A stretch of DNA of 64,000 nt. Source: CAZCAQ01 sp964496905. GTDB taxonomy: Bacteria > Patescibacteriota > WWE3 > UBA101185 > UBA10185. The position numbers were made by a program, and so were the translations under genes. The notes beneath the pieces were generated by a model, which saw nothing but the letters and a program-made list of their open reading frames with translations, searched no databases and was not told where the DNA came from. The first letter of the stretch is position 1. The number at the start of each line of letters is the position of its first letter. The stretch is taken from NCBI GenBank assembly GCA_964496905.1, contig CAZCAQ010000005.1, forward strand, positions 1-64,000, given 5' to 3'. Below, one piece after another: positions 1 through 8,275 of the stretch.

Positions 1-1462
1 TCACCATTCCTTTACTTTTGTTTCTTACATCAATGTAGTATTTGTGATCAGGCAGAGCGTTATTCCAAAAATCTTGACCATCACCTTGCCACTTTGAGGT
101 TATTGAATATGCTCCAGGAGGCAACATAAGACTTAATTCTTTTACTTCGGTTGGGTCGGGATTTGGATTAGTGACTTCGTCAAATACTGTGTCTTCGTAT
201 TCGTTATCAAAAAACCTGTGTCCACCAAAGTACGTTTTATTCAACAAGTTCTCTCCTACAACTTGAACAGCTCCTTCTTCGTTGGACTGTGCTCCGCATG
301 CATTGTTTACTAAACTAGACGATTTATCTCCAAGTGCCGCGTATTCGTATTTAACCTTAACCATTCTTTTTTCTGCACCTGCAGGAATTGTAAATGTCTT
401 TAAACGCGTTGGTGACTTTATTTCTTGACCTTGTGCAGTGCCGGACTGTTCAACCCAATCGGACATTGGTTTGTAAACGCATGTTGCAGGCTTTGCAGTC
501 TCAGAATTGGTTGCGCAGCCGTCACCAGTAACCCTTATGTATGCATAAGCTACAACATCATCTTGAGGTTTGTTTTGCGAAGGGCATAATTTGGCGTCGG
601 TATTTTGAAAAGTATCTGCCTTCAGCGCAATTTTGTACAATCCGCAGTCCTTACTTGTTGGTTGCCATTGGCCAGTTAGCATTTTAACTTCATTTGGTTC
701 TAAAGAATAACCTATTTGGCTTTGCGAAACATGGGTCTTGGATAATGTAGCATTTTGTTTACTTAATAAATCTAGTTCGGCGTCACAAATTTGTGTACTA
801 CTAGTTAGTTGAGTGCCTGCGGGGGCTTCTATGATTTTACTAACCAAGAATTCGTACTCATCTTTAACAGTAATATTTGAGTTGTTTTTAACCTTGATTG
901 CAAACTTAACTGGTTCGTTCTTTGTAAAATCAAAGGCTCGCGCAGTATCGCTTAGATTGCTGGAGGCTGATTTAGTAAAAATACCTGAGTCAATTGGTTT
1001 GTTTTGCGCACCTGAAAAAACTTTTGGAGGTCCTACAACTAAAATTTTTTGTTCACTTAAGCAGCCAAGCTGTCCGGTGTACCCACCGCCATTTACACTA
1101 CACGCAACAACGCTTATACCAGCTACCTCGCTTGCTTCTTCTTCTTCGAATGCTGCCGCACTATCAGACGTAATAACATCCTCATCGTTTAAAAGTGCTT
1201 TGTAGGCGCTACCGTTTTTATTACATTCCGCAACTTCTGTAGATGTACAGGTTGCTCCTGCACAGTCCCACATGACTTGTCCGCTTATTTTAGAAACACA
1301 TGCGGGCCCAGAACTAAAAGATGCTATTACAAATTCATTCGAACTGGTTTTATTAGTTAGTGGACTATTCTTTGCACCAAAAAAATATGCTGAAGCAGCA
1401 ATGACCATAATAAATAGAGCGCAGATAGATACTCCTAATAAGTTTCTGTTTGAATTATCCAT
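1..1462 (-). CDS. Membrane-anchored extracellular protein, C-terminus cut by window edge
   Basis: An open frame of 487 codons runs from an ATG at 1462 to the window edge without a stop, so the C-terminus lies outside. A basic/polar N-terminus (MDNSNRN) is followed by one hydrophobic segment at about residues 8-28, then a hydrophilic extracellular-type region rich in Asn, Thr, Ser and Lys with about a dozen cysteines. The sequence GGAG lies 4-5 nt before the ATG and fits a Shine-Dalgarno. I recognise no family; a surface-exposed beta-rich protein is inference. The gene points away from the window and is preceded by the msrBA operon on the same strand. Confidence 0.8.
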   Translation of the reverse strand, partial: MDNSNRNLLGVSICALFIMVIAASAYFFGAKNSPLTNKTSSNEFVIASFSSGPACVSKISGQVMWDCAGATCTSTEVAECNKNGSAYKALLNDEDVITSDSAAAFEEEEASEVAGISVVACSVNGGGYTGQLGCLSEQKILVVGPPKVFSGAQNKPIDSGIFTKSASSNLSDTARAFDFTKNEPVKFAIKVKNNSNITVKDEYEFLVSKIIEAPAGTQLTSSTQICDAELDLLSKQNATLSKTHVSQSQIGYSLEPNEVKMLTGQWQPTSKDCGLYKIALKADTFQNTDAKLCPSQNKPQDDVVAYAYIRVTGDGCATNSETAKPATCVYKPMSDWVEQSGTAQGQEIKSPTRLKTFTIPAGAEKRMVKVKYEYAALGDKSSSLVNNACGAQSNEEGAVQVVGENLLNKTYFGGHRFFDNEYEDTVFDEVTNPNPDPTEVKELSLMLPPGAYSITSKWQGDGQDFWNNALPDHKYYIDVRNKSKGMV

Positions 1463-1500
1463 GAATCTCCGTAAACATTGTTAATATAATGCTACGGTGT

Positions 1501-2379
1501 TTAGTTAAGCTTTTCAAGTTTTGGCTTTATAACAAACTGACAGTATCCCGCATTTGGGTTTTTATTGTAGTAGTCTTGATGATAGCTTTCTGCAGGAAAA
1601 TACTTAATTAAGGGCAAAACCTGAGTTACGACGGTTTTATGTTCATATTTGGCTAATTGAAGTTTTTGAATAGTATTTTCTATTTCTTCTTTTTGATTAA
1701 GCGTTGTATAAAGAATAACAGATCTGTATTGAGTTCCTATGTCGTTCCCTTGTTTGTTTAATGTTGTTGGATCGTGAATCTTAAAAAATATCGCCAAAAG
1801 TTCGGTTAATGTGGTTTTTGTGTTGTCGAATTCGATTTTTACTACTTCTGCGTGACCGCTATCGCCTCTACTAACTTGTTCATATGTTGGATTGAGTGTT
1901 GTACCGCCCGCATATCCTGATTCGACTTGTGTAACACCCTTGCTGTTTCTAAAAGCAGCGTCAACACACCAAAAACAACCTCCTCCTAAATAAATTGTTT
2001 CACTAGTTGAAGATGGTTTTTGAGGAACAAATTTTATAGATAGTGAGTTAACGCAATGCCGCGTGTTTTTATTCGTAAATTGCTCGCCTTCAAACACATG
2101 TCCCAAATGACCGTGACAGTTTGAACAAACAATTTCGGTTCGCTGCCCATCTTTATCTTTGACTCGTTCTATGGCATTTGGAAAGTTTTCGTCAAAACTT
2201 GGCCATCCACACCCAGAGTGAAATTTAGCCTCTGACGAAAAAAGGGGTGAACTACACTTTTTGCAAAAGTATACACCGTCTACAAAAAAATCGTCGTACT
2301 CGCCTGTGAAAGGTGCCTCAGTATGTTTATTATCTATGATTTCGTGTTCTTGTTGTGTTAATGGGTTTTTTATACTCAT
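1501..2379 (-). CDS. msrBA: Bifunctional methionine sulfoxide reductase, MsrB-MsrA order
   Basis: 292 aa. Residues about 5-122 form MsrB: two CxxC zinc pairs (CKKC, CSNC), GWPSF, and the catalytic RHCVNS motif. Residues about 128-285 form MsrA with the GCFWC catalytic motif and the downstream GYAGG and GHAE motifs. Together they reduce both R- and S-methionine sulfoxide in oxidised proteins. The order is B then A, opposite to the A-B order in Neisseria PilB or streptococcal MsrAB. I see no signal peptide, so it is probably cytoplasmic. Its ATG overlaps the TGA of the upstream serine hydrolase by 4 nt (ATGA), indicating translational coupling in one operon. Confidence 0.95.
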   Translation of the reverse strand: MSIKNPLTQQEHEIIDNKHTEAPFTGEYDDFFVDGVYFCKKCSSPLFSSEAKFHSGCGWPSFDENFPNAIERVKDKDGQRTEIVCSNCHGHLGHVFEGEQFTNKNTRHCVNSLSIKFVPQKPSSTSETIYLGGGCFWCVDAAFRNSKGVTQVESGYAGGTTLNPTYEQVSRGDSGHAEVVKIEFDNTKTTLTELLAIFFKIHDPTTLNKQGNDIGTQYRSVILYTTLNQKEEIENTIQKLQLAKYEHKTVVTQVLPLIKYFPAESYHQDYYNKNPNAGYCQFVIKPKLEKLN

Positions 2380-3137
2380 CTATTGGCCTCGTCAAAACAT
2401 AATTTTGCGCATTGAGACAAAATTTCATTAGTCACGTGCTTATCTTTTTGATCATCACTAAAAAAGCAAAAAATAAAAGGGTTTGAACTATAAACTATGC
2501 CAATTTCGTGTAATGCTTCTGGTAGCGCGCCATATTTATGTGCAATGGCAACCTCGTTAGGAATATAAAGTGGGATATTAGTTCGGTCAATCTGTTCTTG
2601 CATTAAATTTAGTATTTCCCTACTGCCAGGAAGTGTGTTTGTATAAAGCATTTCTAACAAGTTACTCATGTCTTTTGCAGTTGTTAAATTGGGGCCCCGC
2701 CCTGCAGTGATCATCATTTTATGTCTAAACGTGGTGTCGTTAAGTCCTAGGCTTTTCATGTATGCTTCTACATTTTCCCACCCGATAATATCTATTATCT
2801 GATTCGTCGCGCTGTTATCAGACGCAACAAGCATTAGCGTAACTAAATCTTTAAGAGTAAAGCTAATGCTGTTATCTAGTAGCTTGGCTACACCTGATCC
2901 TAAAACTATGTTTTCAGCTGAAATTGTAGTACGAGTGTCGCCTGTAATTTTTCCTTCACTCACCTGATTATAAAATGTGCAGGCAATTGGAACTTTTATA
3001 ATGCTTGCTGCCCAAAATTGGAGCTTTTCGTTAATTTTGATTTCCTCGTTAGTGTTAAGAAATTTTATGTTTAATCCAACCTGCCCTTGAAGTGTGTTAA
3101 TCTGATTTTGAATAGCTTTTTCTAGATTGTTGATCAT
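2376..3137 (-). CDS. Class A beta-lactamase-like serine hydrolase
   Basis: About 253 aa from the ATG at 3137, one base after the TAA of the ABC transporter gene; a TTG nine bases upstream is an alternative. Penicillin-recognising fold motifs are visible: S-I-I-K at residues 45-48 (nucleophile Ser, Lys), S-D-N at 106-108, and K-Y-G at 201-203 in place of K-T-G. No convincing Glu166-loop motif is visible, so hydrolysis of beta-lactams is not assured; a peptidoglycan- or peptide-directed esterase/peptidase is possible. No signal peptide is evident, which is unusual for this family. Middle gene of the ABC exporter / hydrolase / msrBA operon. Confidence 0.85.
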   Translation of the reverse strand: MINNLEKAIQNQINTLQGQVGLNIKFLNTNEEIKINEKLQFWAASIIKVPIACTFYNQVSEGKITGDTRTTISAENIVLGSGVAKLLDNSISFTLKDLVTLMLVASDNSATNQIIDIIGWENVEAYMKSLGLNDTTFRHKMMITAGRGPNLTTAKDMSNLLEMLYTNTLPGSREILNLMQEQIDRTNIPLYIPNEVAIAHKYGALPEALHEIGIVYSSNPFIFCFFSDDQKDKHVTNEILSQCAKLCFDEANR

Positions 3138-3138
3138 T

Positions 3139-4989
3139 TTATGCAATGTTACTTACTACTTCTTTGTAACCTTCTGCCTGTAATCTAAAAGCATCAGCGT
3201 ATTTTCCATTTAGAGCTATTAGTTCGTCATGCGAACCGTCTTCAATTATTTCTCCGTGATCCATTACCAAAATTCTATCGGCGTTTCGAACTGTAGAAAA
3301 CCTATGCGAAATGATTATTACGGTTTTCCCAGTAAAAAAATCATAAATATTTTTAAATATGTTGTATTCAGACTGAGCGTCAATGCTCGCGGTTGGCTCA
3401 TCAAAAATTATTAAAGGAGCGTTTCTGTAAAAAAACCTTGCTATGGCGATCTTTTGCCATTGTCCCGTAGAGGGTCGAATTCCGTTTTTGGTACGCTCGG
3501 TTAAAACAGTATCTAATTTATTAGGGTATTGTTGAATAAAATCGAATGCATCCGCAGACTTTAAGGCGTTAATTATTTTTTCTTCATTAATTGGTTCGTT
3601 TGAATTCCCAACATATACGTTTTCCTTAACAGTTAGTTGCTCGTATTTGTTGAATTCCTGCCATAACACCCCAACATTATTGTAATAGCTATCGATCTGC
3701 AATTCATTAATATTTATACCTTCAATTAAAATACCACCTTCATTTGCTTGATAGAATCGGTTTAAAAGCTTTGCTAGAGTTGTTTTGCCGGCTCCATTAT
3801 GTCCCACGATTGCTATCTTTTCTCCATTTTGCACTTTTAGGTTTATATTCTTAAGTACAAAATTCTCAGTATTTGGATAAGAAAAAGATACATTCTTAAA
3901 TTCTATACTTGGTCCTCGTGTTAATTTTGCCATTTTAACTGAGCCATCATTCACAACAGGAGTGGCCTCGAACAAACTAAGTATGTCCTTGTATCTAAAT
4001 GACTGCTCAAGAATATCATTTGCGCTTGTACTAACTGTTTGAACTGAGTCCTTGAACATGTCAATCGTTCTTATTGCAAAAGTTAAATCTCCAATTGTAA
4101 TCACCTTTTTTATAGCTTGGATAAACAAACTAAAATATGTGACATAAATCACAACGCTTCTAAATGCATCTAACAGGTTTTGACCAATATTCCATTTATG
4201 GTTAAGTTTCTTAAACAGGCCAAGTAACCAAAATTGGTAAACTGTATATTTACTTAACAAAAAGTCATATGCGCCAGTAATATAAACCTCAGACAAGTTC
4301 TTTGCGTCTGAAAGGCTATGTATATTCCAAAAGGATAGGCGTGAAGCTTCTGTGTTCTCATATTCGATTTTGTACCAATCCCCGCGCATTTTTTTGTCAA
4401 AAATTAAGTAAGGGATTGTGGCTACAAAGACGGCGAGTGCGATTAAGGGATTTAACCTGAATATAATTACAGCGGTTGTGCCTAGCCTTACAATCTCAGT
4501 GAATATGTTAACAAGGCCAAAATAGTATTCATAAATATTATTTATAACTTCTTGCCCTCTATGCATTTTATTATTGATTTCAGGTTGCTCAAGCGTCTGA
4601 ATACCTAAGTTGTTGAGCTTGCTTACATACAGACTTCTAAATCTTATTCTTGTGTATAGCCTAAGTTCTGTTCTTGCGTATCTTCCAATTATGTTGTTAA
4701 CAAAATTGATCAAAGTGAAACCTGCTAACAAAAGCATTGGCATTGCTAAGTCTTCCCTTGTAAAGTCTTCAGGATTATTTGAATGAAAAATTACCCAGTC
4801 CAGAATGCGTGAGAATATATAAGTCCAAACAATCATCATTAACTTGCCAATGGTGTTTGAAACTATAAAAAGAACCGAGTGCACCTTGCTTATCTGAAAA
4901 ACTATGCTTACGGCCCATTTAGCAATTTTAAAAAACTCTGTTGGGGTGACTTTTGTTACTTCGCTTGAAGTTGATGCAGTTTTTTTCAT
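3139..4989 (-). CDS. ABC exporter, fused membrane and ATPase domains
   Basis: 616 aa half-transporter. Residues about 30-335 carry the hydrophobic segments of the exporter-type membrane domain; about 360-600 form the ATPase with Walker A GHNGAGKTT (396-404), signature region STGQW (507-511, a departure from LSGGQ), Walker B IIFDEP near 527-532 and a switch His in IISHR. A half-transporter of this type works as a dimer. The substrate is unknown; the operon with a serine hydrolase and MsrBA suggests envelope or oxidised-peptide handling, which is inference. The ATG at 4989 has TATAAA ending 5 nt upstream, so a near-leaderless transcript is possible. Confidence 0.92.
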   Translation of the reverse strand: MKKTASTSSEVTKVTPTEFFKIAKWAVSIVFQISKVHSVLFIVSNTIGKLMMIVWTYIFSRILDWVIFHSNNPEDFTREDLAMPMLLLAGFTLINFVNNIIGRYARTELRLYTRIRFRSLYVSKLNNLGIQTLEQPEINNKMHRGQEVINNIYEYYFGLVNIFTEIVRLGTTAVIIFRLNPLIALAVFVATIPYLIFDKKMRGDWYKIEYENTEASRLSFWNIHSLSDAKNLSEVYITGAYDFLLSKYTVYQFWLLGLFKKLNHKWNIGQNLLDAFRSVVIYVTYFSLFIQAIKKVITIGDLTFAIRTIDMFKDSVQTVSTSANDILEQSFRYKDILSLFEATPVVNDGSVKMAKLTRGPSIEFKNVSFSYPNTENFVLKNINLKVQNGEKIAIVGHNGAGKTTLAKLLNRFYQANEGGILIEGININELQIDSYYNNVGVLWQEFNKYEQLTVKENVYVGNSNEPINEEKIINALKSADAFDFIQQYPNKLDTVLTERTKNGIRPSTGQWQKIAIARFFYRNAPLIIFDEPTASIDAQSEYNIFKNIYDFFTGKTVIIISHRFSTVRNADRILVMDHGEIIEDGSHDELIALNGKYADAFRLQAEGYKEVVSNIA

Positions 4990-5082
4990 GTTTGTTTATA
5001 CAAATATAGCACCAACAAAATGGAAAAACAGTCTATTTTTATTGCTTGAGTTGAGTTATAATATACAAAGAAAGCAAGCAAG

Positions 5083-6087
5083 TTATTCGACACCAATGTT
5101 ATCAAAGGTTTCAAGGGCCCCAACTAGACCTTGTTTGCGTACGAGTTTCTCAAAGTTTCTTATATCATCCATGCTTGAAAAATTTTCCGCAAAACCTACA
5201 GCTGCGTCTATTATATCGCCATAAGAAAGCGCGTTTCCACTACGCTCGCTAGCTTCATATAAAGCTGTAAAAGCTAATTCACATATTATGGATAAATGCC
5301 ATTCGTATTCTGTAACGCTTTCAAATCCTTTATATCTAATTTTGTGTGTTGTTGAATGTAAGGGTATAAATGATAGCTTAGGTTTTTCACTGGATGTGTC
5401 TAAATGATGTATACCTGCGGAGATCCCTAATTTTCTTAATTCAAGACTCAGTCCGCTATGCATAGTTCCAAGTTTTGAAATCACGACTGTATTTGGATTT
5501 TGATCTATTTGCATTGCGATTGTTGTAGCCATAGCGCTTTCTCGTCTTACAGTATCACCTGCCAAGTTGTTACACATACCTTTATATACTGCGAGTGCTT
5601 CATCAAAATTATTTTGAACATATAGAGAAATAACTCTATCTAAGTCCACGCCCCAGTCATAATCTGTTTCTTTACTATCTAAAGATCCTTCCAGCATAAC
5701 TTTTAGCCTTGGTGATCCGTCAGTGCGAATGCTAGAAACATATAAAGCGTCCAGAGCTAAAAGTTCCATTGTATAGTCACTTTCCCCACTTAAATAGGTA
5801 AACAAATCTTGATATAAGGGGTCTTGCACATAACTATATAGATCTAGAGCTGCTAAATGCTCCGATAGGTCTTTTGCTAAAGAGAGAAATGCAAGAGTAG
5901 GCGGGACTCCAGCTGAAGTTAGCTGATACATTTGTTCAGCGTCATACAAAGTAGATTTACTATCCTCAAGTACAACAATAACTTCCGCATCAGTCGTTTC
6001 TAGGACTTCCCTAACTCGCTGAATATGTTTTTCCATTGTTTCAATATTTAAGTCATGTGTTGCCAGATTTACTTCTACTTGCTTCAT
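5083..6087 (-). CDS. Protein of unknown function, acidic, soluble
   Basis: 334 aa, no signal peptide or membrane segment, strongly acidic, probably helical. A central stretch around residues 205-230 (VVISKLGTMHSGLSLELRK) followed by a His pair resembles the general style of ChaN/TraB-like conserved motifs, but I cannot assign a family. It stands alone between the ABC operon and the tRNA-Leu region, on the same strand. I see no clear Shine-Dalgarno or -10 box. Confidence 0.75.
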   Translation of the reverse strand: MKQVEVNLATHDLNIETMEKHIQRVREVLETTDAEVIVVLEDSKSTLYDAEQMYQLTSAGVPPTLAFLSLAKDLSEHLAALDLYSYVQDPLYQDLFTYLSGESDYTMELLALDALYVSSIRTDGSPRLKVMLEGSLDSKETDYDWGVDLDRVISLYVQNNFDEALAVYKGMCNNLAGDTVRRESAMATTIAMQIDQNPNTVVISKLGTMHSGLSLELRKLGISAGIHHLDTSSEKPKLSFIPLHSTTHKIRYKGFESVTEYEWHLSIICELAFTALYEASERSGNALSYGDIIDAAVGFAENFSSMDDIRNFEKLVRKQGLVGALETFDNIGVE

Positions 6088-6116
6088 TATGTTTATTTGG
6101 CAGGGATTTTAAATTT

Positions 6117-6135
6117 TGGTGGGCAAGGAGGGAGT
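6117..6135 (-). repeat. Detached copy of tRNA-Leu 3' end (19 nt incl. CCA)
   Basis: These 19 bases are identical and in the same orientation to positions 6259-6277, the CCA, discriminator, acceptor strand and start of the T arm of tRNA-Leu(TAG). Identity stops abruptly after that, so it is not a tRNA. It lies 142 bp away, beyond the tRNA terminator. This is the footprint expected when an element inserts at a tRNA 3' end and leaves the displaced end behind; that origin is inference. Confidence 0.75.
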
Positions 6136-6200
6136 AACAACCTTTCGCTGCGCGAAAGAACGTTGCTTTTTCTCGTTATACTCGAAAAAGTCGAACCATG
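6136..6200. repeat. Short palindromes downstream of tRNA-Leu
   Basis: Contains a hairpin CTTTCG-CTGCG-CGAAAG near 6146-6162 and a looser inverted repeat CTTTTT...AAAAAG near 6168-6192. No reading frame is supported here. Similar TTCG/CGAA-rich palindromes lie next to four other tRNA genes in the window. Confidence 0.5.
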
Positions 6201-6226
6201 GTCACCTACCTACTCTTAACAACATC

Positions 6227-6256
6227 AAAAAAGCTTGGCAAAAGCCAATCTTTTTT
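6227..6256 (-). terminator. Intrinsic terminator after tRNA-Leu(TAG)
   Basis: On the minus strand a GATTGGC / GCCAAGC stem with a TTTT loop is followed by a run of six T. It begins just after the tRNA CCA. A-rich flanks make it usable in both directions. Confidence 0.8.
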
Positions 6257-6258
6257 GC

Positions 6259-6341
6259 TGGTGGGCAAGGAGGGAGTCGAACCCTCACCCCGAAGGACAC
6301 GGTCCTAAACCGTGCGCGTATGCCAATTCCGCCACTTGCCC
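6259..6341 (-). tRNA. tRNA-Leu (anticodon TAG)
   Basis: Acceptor GGGCAAG pairs with CTTGCCC, with discriminator A and encoded CCA at 6261-6259. The anticodon stem CACGG/CCGTG encloses loop TTTAGGA, giving anticodon TAG. A long variable arm (TCCTTCGGGGT) marks it as a class II tRNA. The T arm GAGGG-TTCGACT-CCCTC is perfect. Confidence 0.96.
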
Positions 6342-6379
6342 AAACATTTACTTATGGATTTTACATTAAAAAAGGTTAA

Positions 6380-6946
6380 TTAAGAAGTTTGAGCTGTATT
6401 TACAGCCTCGTCTATTTGCTTAAAGAAAAAGTTAATTTTTCCACCCCACTGAATTGGCGTGTTTGGATTATAAATAGGAGCAATTTCTTCTACAGTGTCA
6501 TAACCCTTATTTACGTAATTTTTGGCAAGACCGGCTCCTACAGTATCAATTCCTGCCTCAATACTTTCAAAGCTTGTAACTGTGTTTCCGTATATTCCCC
6601 ATCCAAATGGGTTGTTTGAGCTTGGAATGTAAAATTTGCCGCAAGTTGACTCTACGCACGAAATTGCAGGTAGTAAGCGATAATCCAATCCGTATTTGTC
6701 TGCAGTAAGTACAAAATGCTCAGAATATGGTTCTAGTGATGAATTGTAGCTCTTAAAGAAGGCTCGCAAATTTGCTGTTCTGTCTATTCGTTGTCTTTGA
6801 ATTGTAAAAAACACCTCTTCTGGGCGTTGTTGAAGCTTTTCCTGTGCATACACAAAGGCTAAAGGATCTAATGCAAAGGCTTGTTTGGCCTGTACAAAGG
6901 CCATAAACATAAATACAGTAATTGTTACTCTATATACGTGTTTCAT
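6380..6946 (-). CDS. Secreted lysozyme/glucosaminidase-like protein (paralogue 1)
   Basis: 188 aa from the ATG at 6946, which gives a normal signal peptide (MKHVYRV, hydrophobic core, AKQAFA). The longer frame starting TTG at 7018 is rejected because that TTG is part of the -35 box. The mature part has a lysozyme-like helical domain: ADKYGLDYRLLPAIS, catalytic-type Glu in CVESTCGKF, and NNPFGWG. A role in peptidoglycan cleavage outside the membrane is family inference. It shares this motif order with the neighbour at 7066-7704, so the two are a tandem duplication. Confidence 0.82.
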   Translation of the reverse strand: MKHVYRVTITVFMFMAFVQAKQAFALDPLAFVYAQEKLQQRPEEVFFTIQRQRIDRTANLRAFFKSYNSSLEPYSEHFVLTADKYGLDYRLLPAISCVESTCGKFYIPSSNNPFGWGIYGNTVTSFESIEAGIDTVGAGLAKNYVNKGYDTVEEIAPIYNPNTPIQWGGKINFFFKQIDEAVNTAQTS

Positions 6947-6989
6947 ATTAATCTGATTAAGTGTGGGAAACTTATATACTAACCTTGCT

Positions 6990-7018
6990 ATTATAGCTAA
7001 AAACCAGTGTTTTGGCAA
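6990..7018 (-). promoter_or_regulatory. Promoter of lysozyme-like gene 1
   Basis: TTGCCA (7018-7013), 17-nt spacer, TATAAT (6995-6990). Predicted start about 37 nt before the ATG at 6946, so this gene has a leader. Confidence 0.7.
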
Positions 7019-7065
7019 ATCGCCAAGGCTTGAAAAACTGTTATTTTAAATGGATATTTTAAGAT

Positions 7066-7704
7066 TTATGGGGTTTCGTAATCTACAATTTCGTCTCTAA
7101 AAAACTTAATTCCTTCGCACCACGAACCTTTAGAAGGTGGGGTGTAAACTTTCATGATTTCACATGGCTCAGTTATGCCTTTTGAAATAAACTTTTTGCT
7201 CATATATTCTGAAACGGTAGAAATGCCTTCTTCCATTGATTCAAACTTAAACACATGTGGCCCCCAAACGCCCCAACCGTATAAGTTGTATGTCTCTTCG
7301 CCCTTTACTACCGGAGTGTTTTTTCCGCAGCTTGATTCTTGAAATGCCACGGCTGCTACTAACCAGTATGGGATCTCGTTTTTATCGGCTTCTCTAACAA
7401 ATACTTCTCCGTACCCTTGAATTGGACATTTATATTTTTGAAAAATCTCATCAATTCTTTCAGCACGTGCGTCCTCAGTAGTTACTTCTTGAGTAGAATA
7501 GCCTAAAACCTTAGGTTTAGCAGCAAAAATGGCGTATTTATATGCTGTATCCGGAGAGGTTTGTTCCGAAAGTAGCAAATAAATGCTTAATACTAAGACA
7601 AAGAGTATTGTACAAAAAAACCACAAAACTGGCAAAATTAATGGCCAAAGCTTTTTATTCCGAATTTGATTATTGATATTGGGATTACCGGGCAGTTTTT
7701 CCAC
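7066..7704 (-). CDS. Membrane-anchored lysozyme-like protein (paralogue 2)
   Basis: 212 aa with a GTG start. A membrane anchor at about residues 20-47 is followed by a linker, then the same lysozyme-like domain as its neighbour: EADKNEIPYWLVAAVAF, Glu in QESSCGKN, YNLYGWGVWG, and a final segment with the motif MKVYTPP. Two Cys at CGK and CEI/WCEG could form disulfides outside the cell. Unlike paralogue 1 it keeps its anchor. TACCAT ending 7 nt before the GTG is a weak -10, compatible with a leaderless transcript. Wall remodelling is the likely role, from family resemblance only. Confidence 0.8.
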   Translation of the reverse strand: MEKLPGNPNINNQIRNKKLWPLILPVLWFFCTILFVLVLSIYLLLSEQTSPDTAYKYAIFAAKPKVLGYSTQEVTTEDARAERIDEIFQKYKCPIQGYGEVFVREADKNEIPYWLVAAVAFQESSCGKNTPVVKGEETYNLYGWGVWGPHVFKFESMEEGISTVSEYMSKKFISKGITEPCEIMKVYTPPSKGSWCEGIKFFRDEIVDYETP

Positions 7705-7726
7705 TTATAAAATGGTAGCAGAAATA

Positions 7727-8209
7727 TTAGGTGCTCTCAACTCCTAATATTCTACCTATAAAGTAACCTAGAATAATTGCGCCTCCGGCAATTAACATCA
7801 TTCTTAAGCCTGATTTCACCCTCTTTGAAGGTAAGAAACCTAATAAAAATAAACCTACTAATGTGGCGATAACAGAAACATATTTGGCAATATTCTGTGG
7901 AAGTAAAAAGTATGGAGCTAAAGGAATAAATCCAGCCAAAAAGTATGAGACAAACATTAGCGCCCCTTCGATTTCTGGGTTTTCGCGAGACTTAGTGTCG
8001 CTTACTTCGTTTGTGGACTCTTCAGATAAGTAAGTACCTACTCCCATTGATAAAGCTTCAACGCTTAGTAAAATCAATCCTGTAGTAGTAATAGTTAAGC
8101 TTTCTATGCCTGCGGCCGCCATACCAAAAAGTAGTCCCACAGTTGAAACTAAACTGTCTTCTACTCCAAAAATTACGTTTCTAAAATATCCTGGGCTAAT
8201 TTTGCTCAT
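7727..8209 (-). CDS. VIT1/CCC1-family membrane transporter
   Basis: 160 aa. The N-terminal block RNVIFGVEDSLVSTVGLLFG and the later EALSMGVGTYLSEES are typical of vacuolar iron transporter (VIT/CCC1) proteins, with about five membrane segments. In eukaryotes these move Fe(II)/Mn(II) out of the cytosol in exchange for protons; the bacterial substrate is inferred. It is shorter than plant VIT1 and lacks the extended metal-binding helix. A strong terminator lies directly upstream, so it needs its own promoter; TAGCAT ends 6 nt before the ATG. Confidence 0.85.
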   Translation of the reverse strand: MSKISPGYFRNVIFGVEDSLVSTVGLLFGMAAAGIESLTITTTGLILLSVEALSMGVGTYLSEESTNEVSDTKSRENPEIEGALMFVSYFLAGFIPLAPYFLLPQNIAKYVSVIATLVGLFLLGFLPSKRVKSGLRMMLIAGGAIILGYFIGRILGVEST

Positions 8210-8226
8210 AAAAATATGCTACAACT

Positions 8227-8251
8227 AAAAAGCCTCTGTATCAACAGAGGC
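8227..8251 (-). terminator. Intrinsic terminator of SurA_N gene
   Basis: Minus-strand stem GCCTCTG / CAGAGGC with a 6-nt loop, followed by TTTTT. It lies 25 nt after the stop of the 8276-9034 gene. Confidence 0.88.
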
Positions 8252-8275
8252 CTTTGTATTTTGATTTAATTTGCT

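Noticed and set aside
6116..6379. Plus-strand frame across the tRNA-Leu region
   Set aside because: It runs antisense through the tRNA, its terminator and the palindromes; no initiation signals.
7018..7018. TTG start of the longer lysozyme-like frame
   Set aside because: The TTG is part of the TTGCCA -35 box, and the later ATG gives a normal signal peptide.
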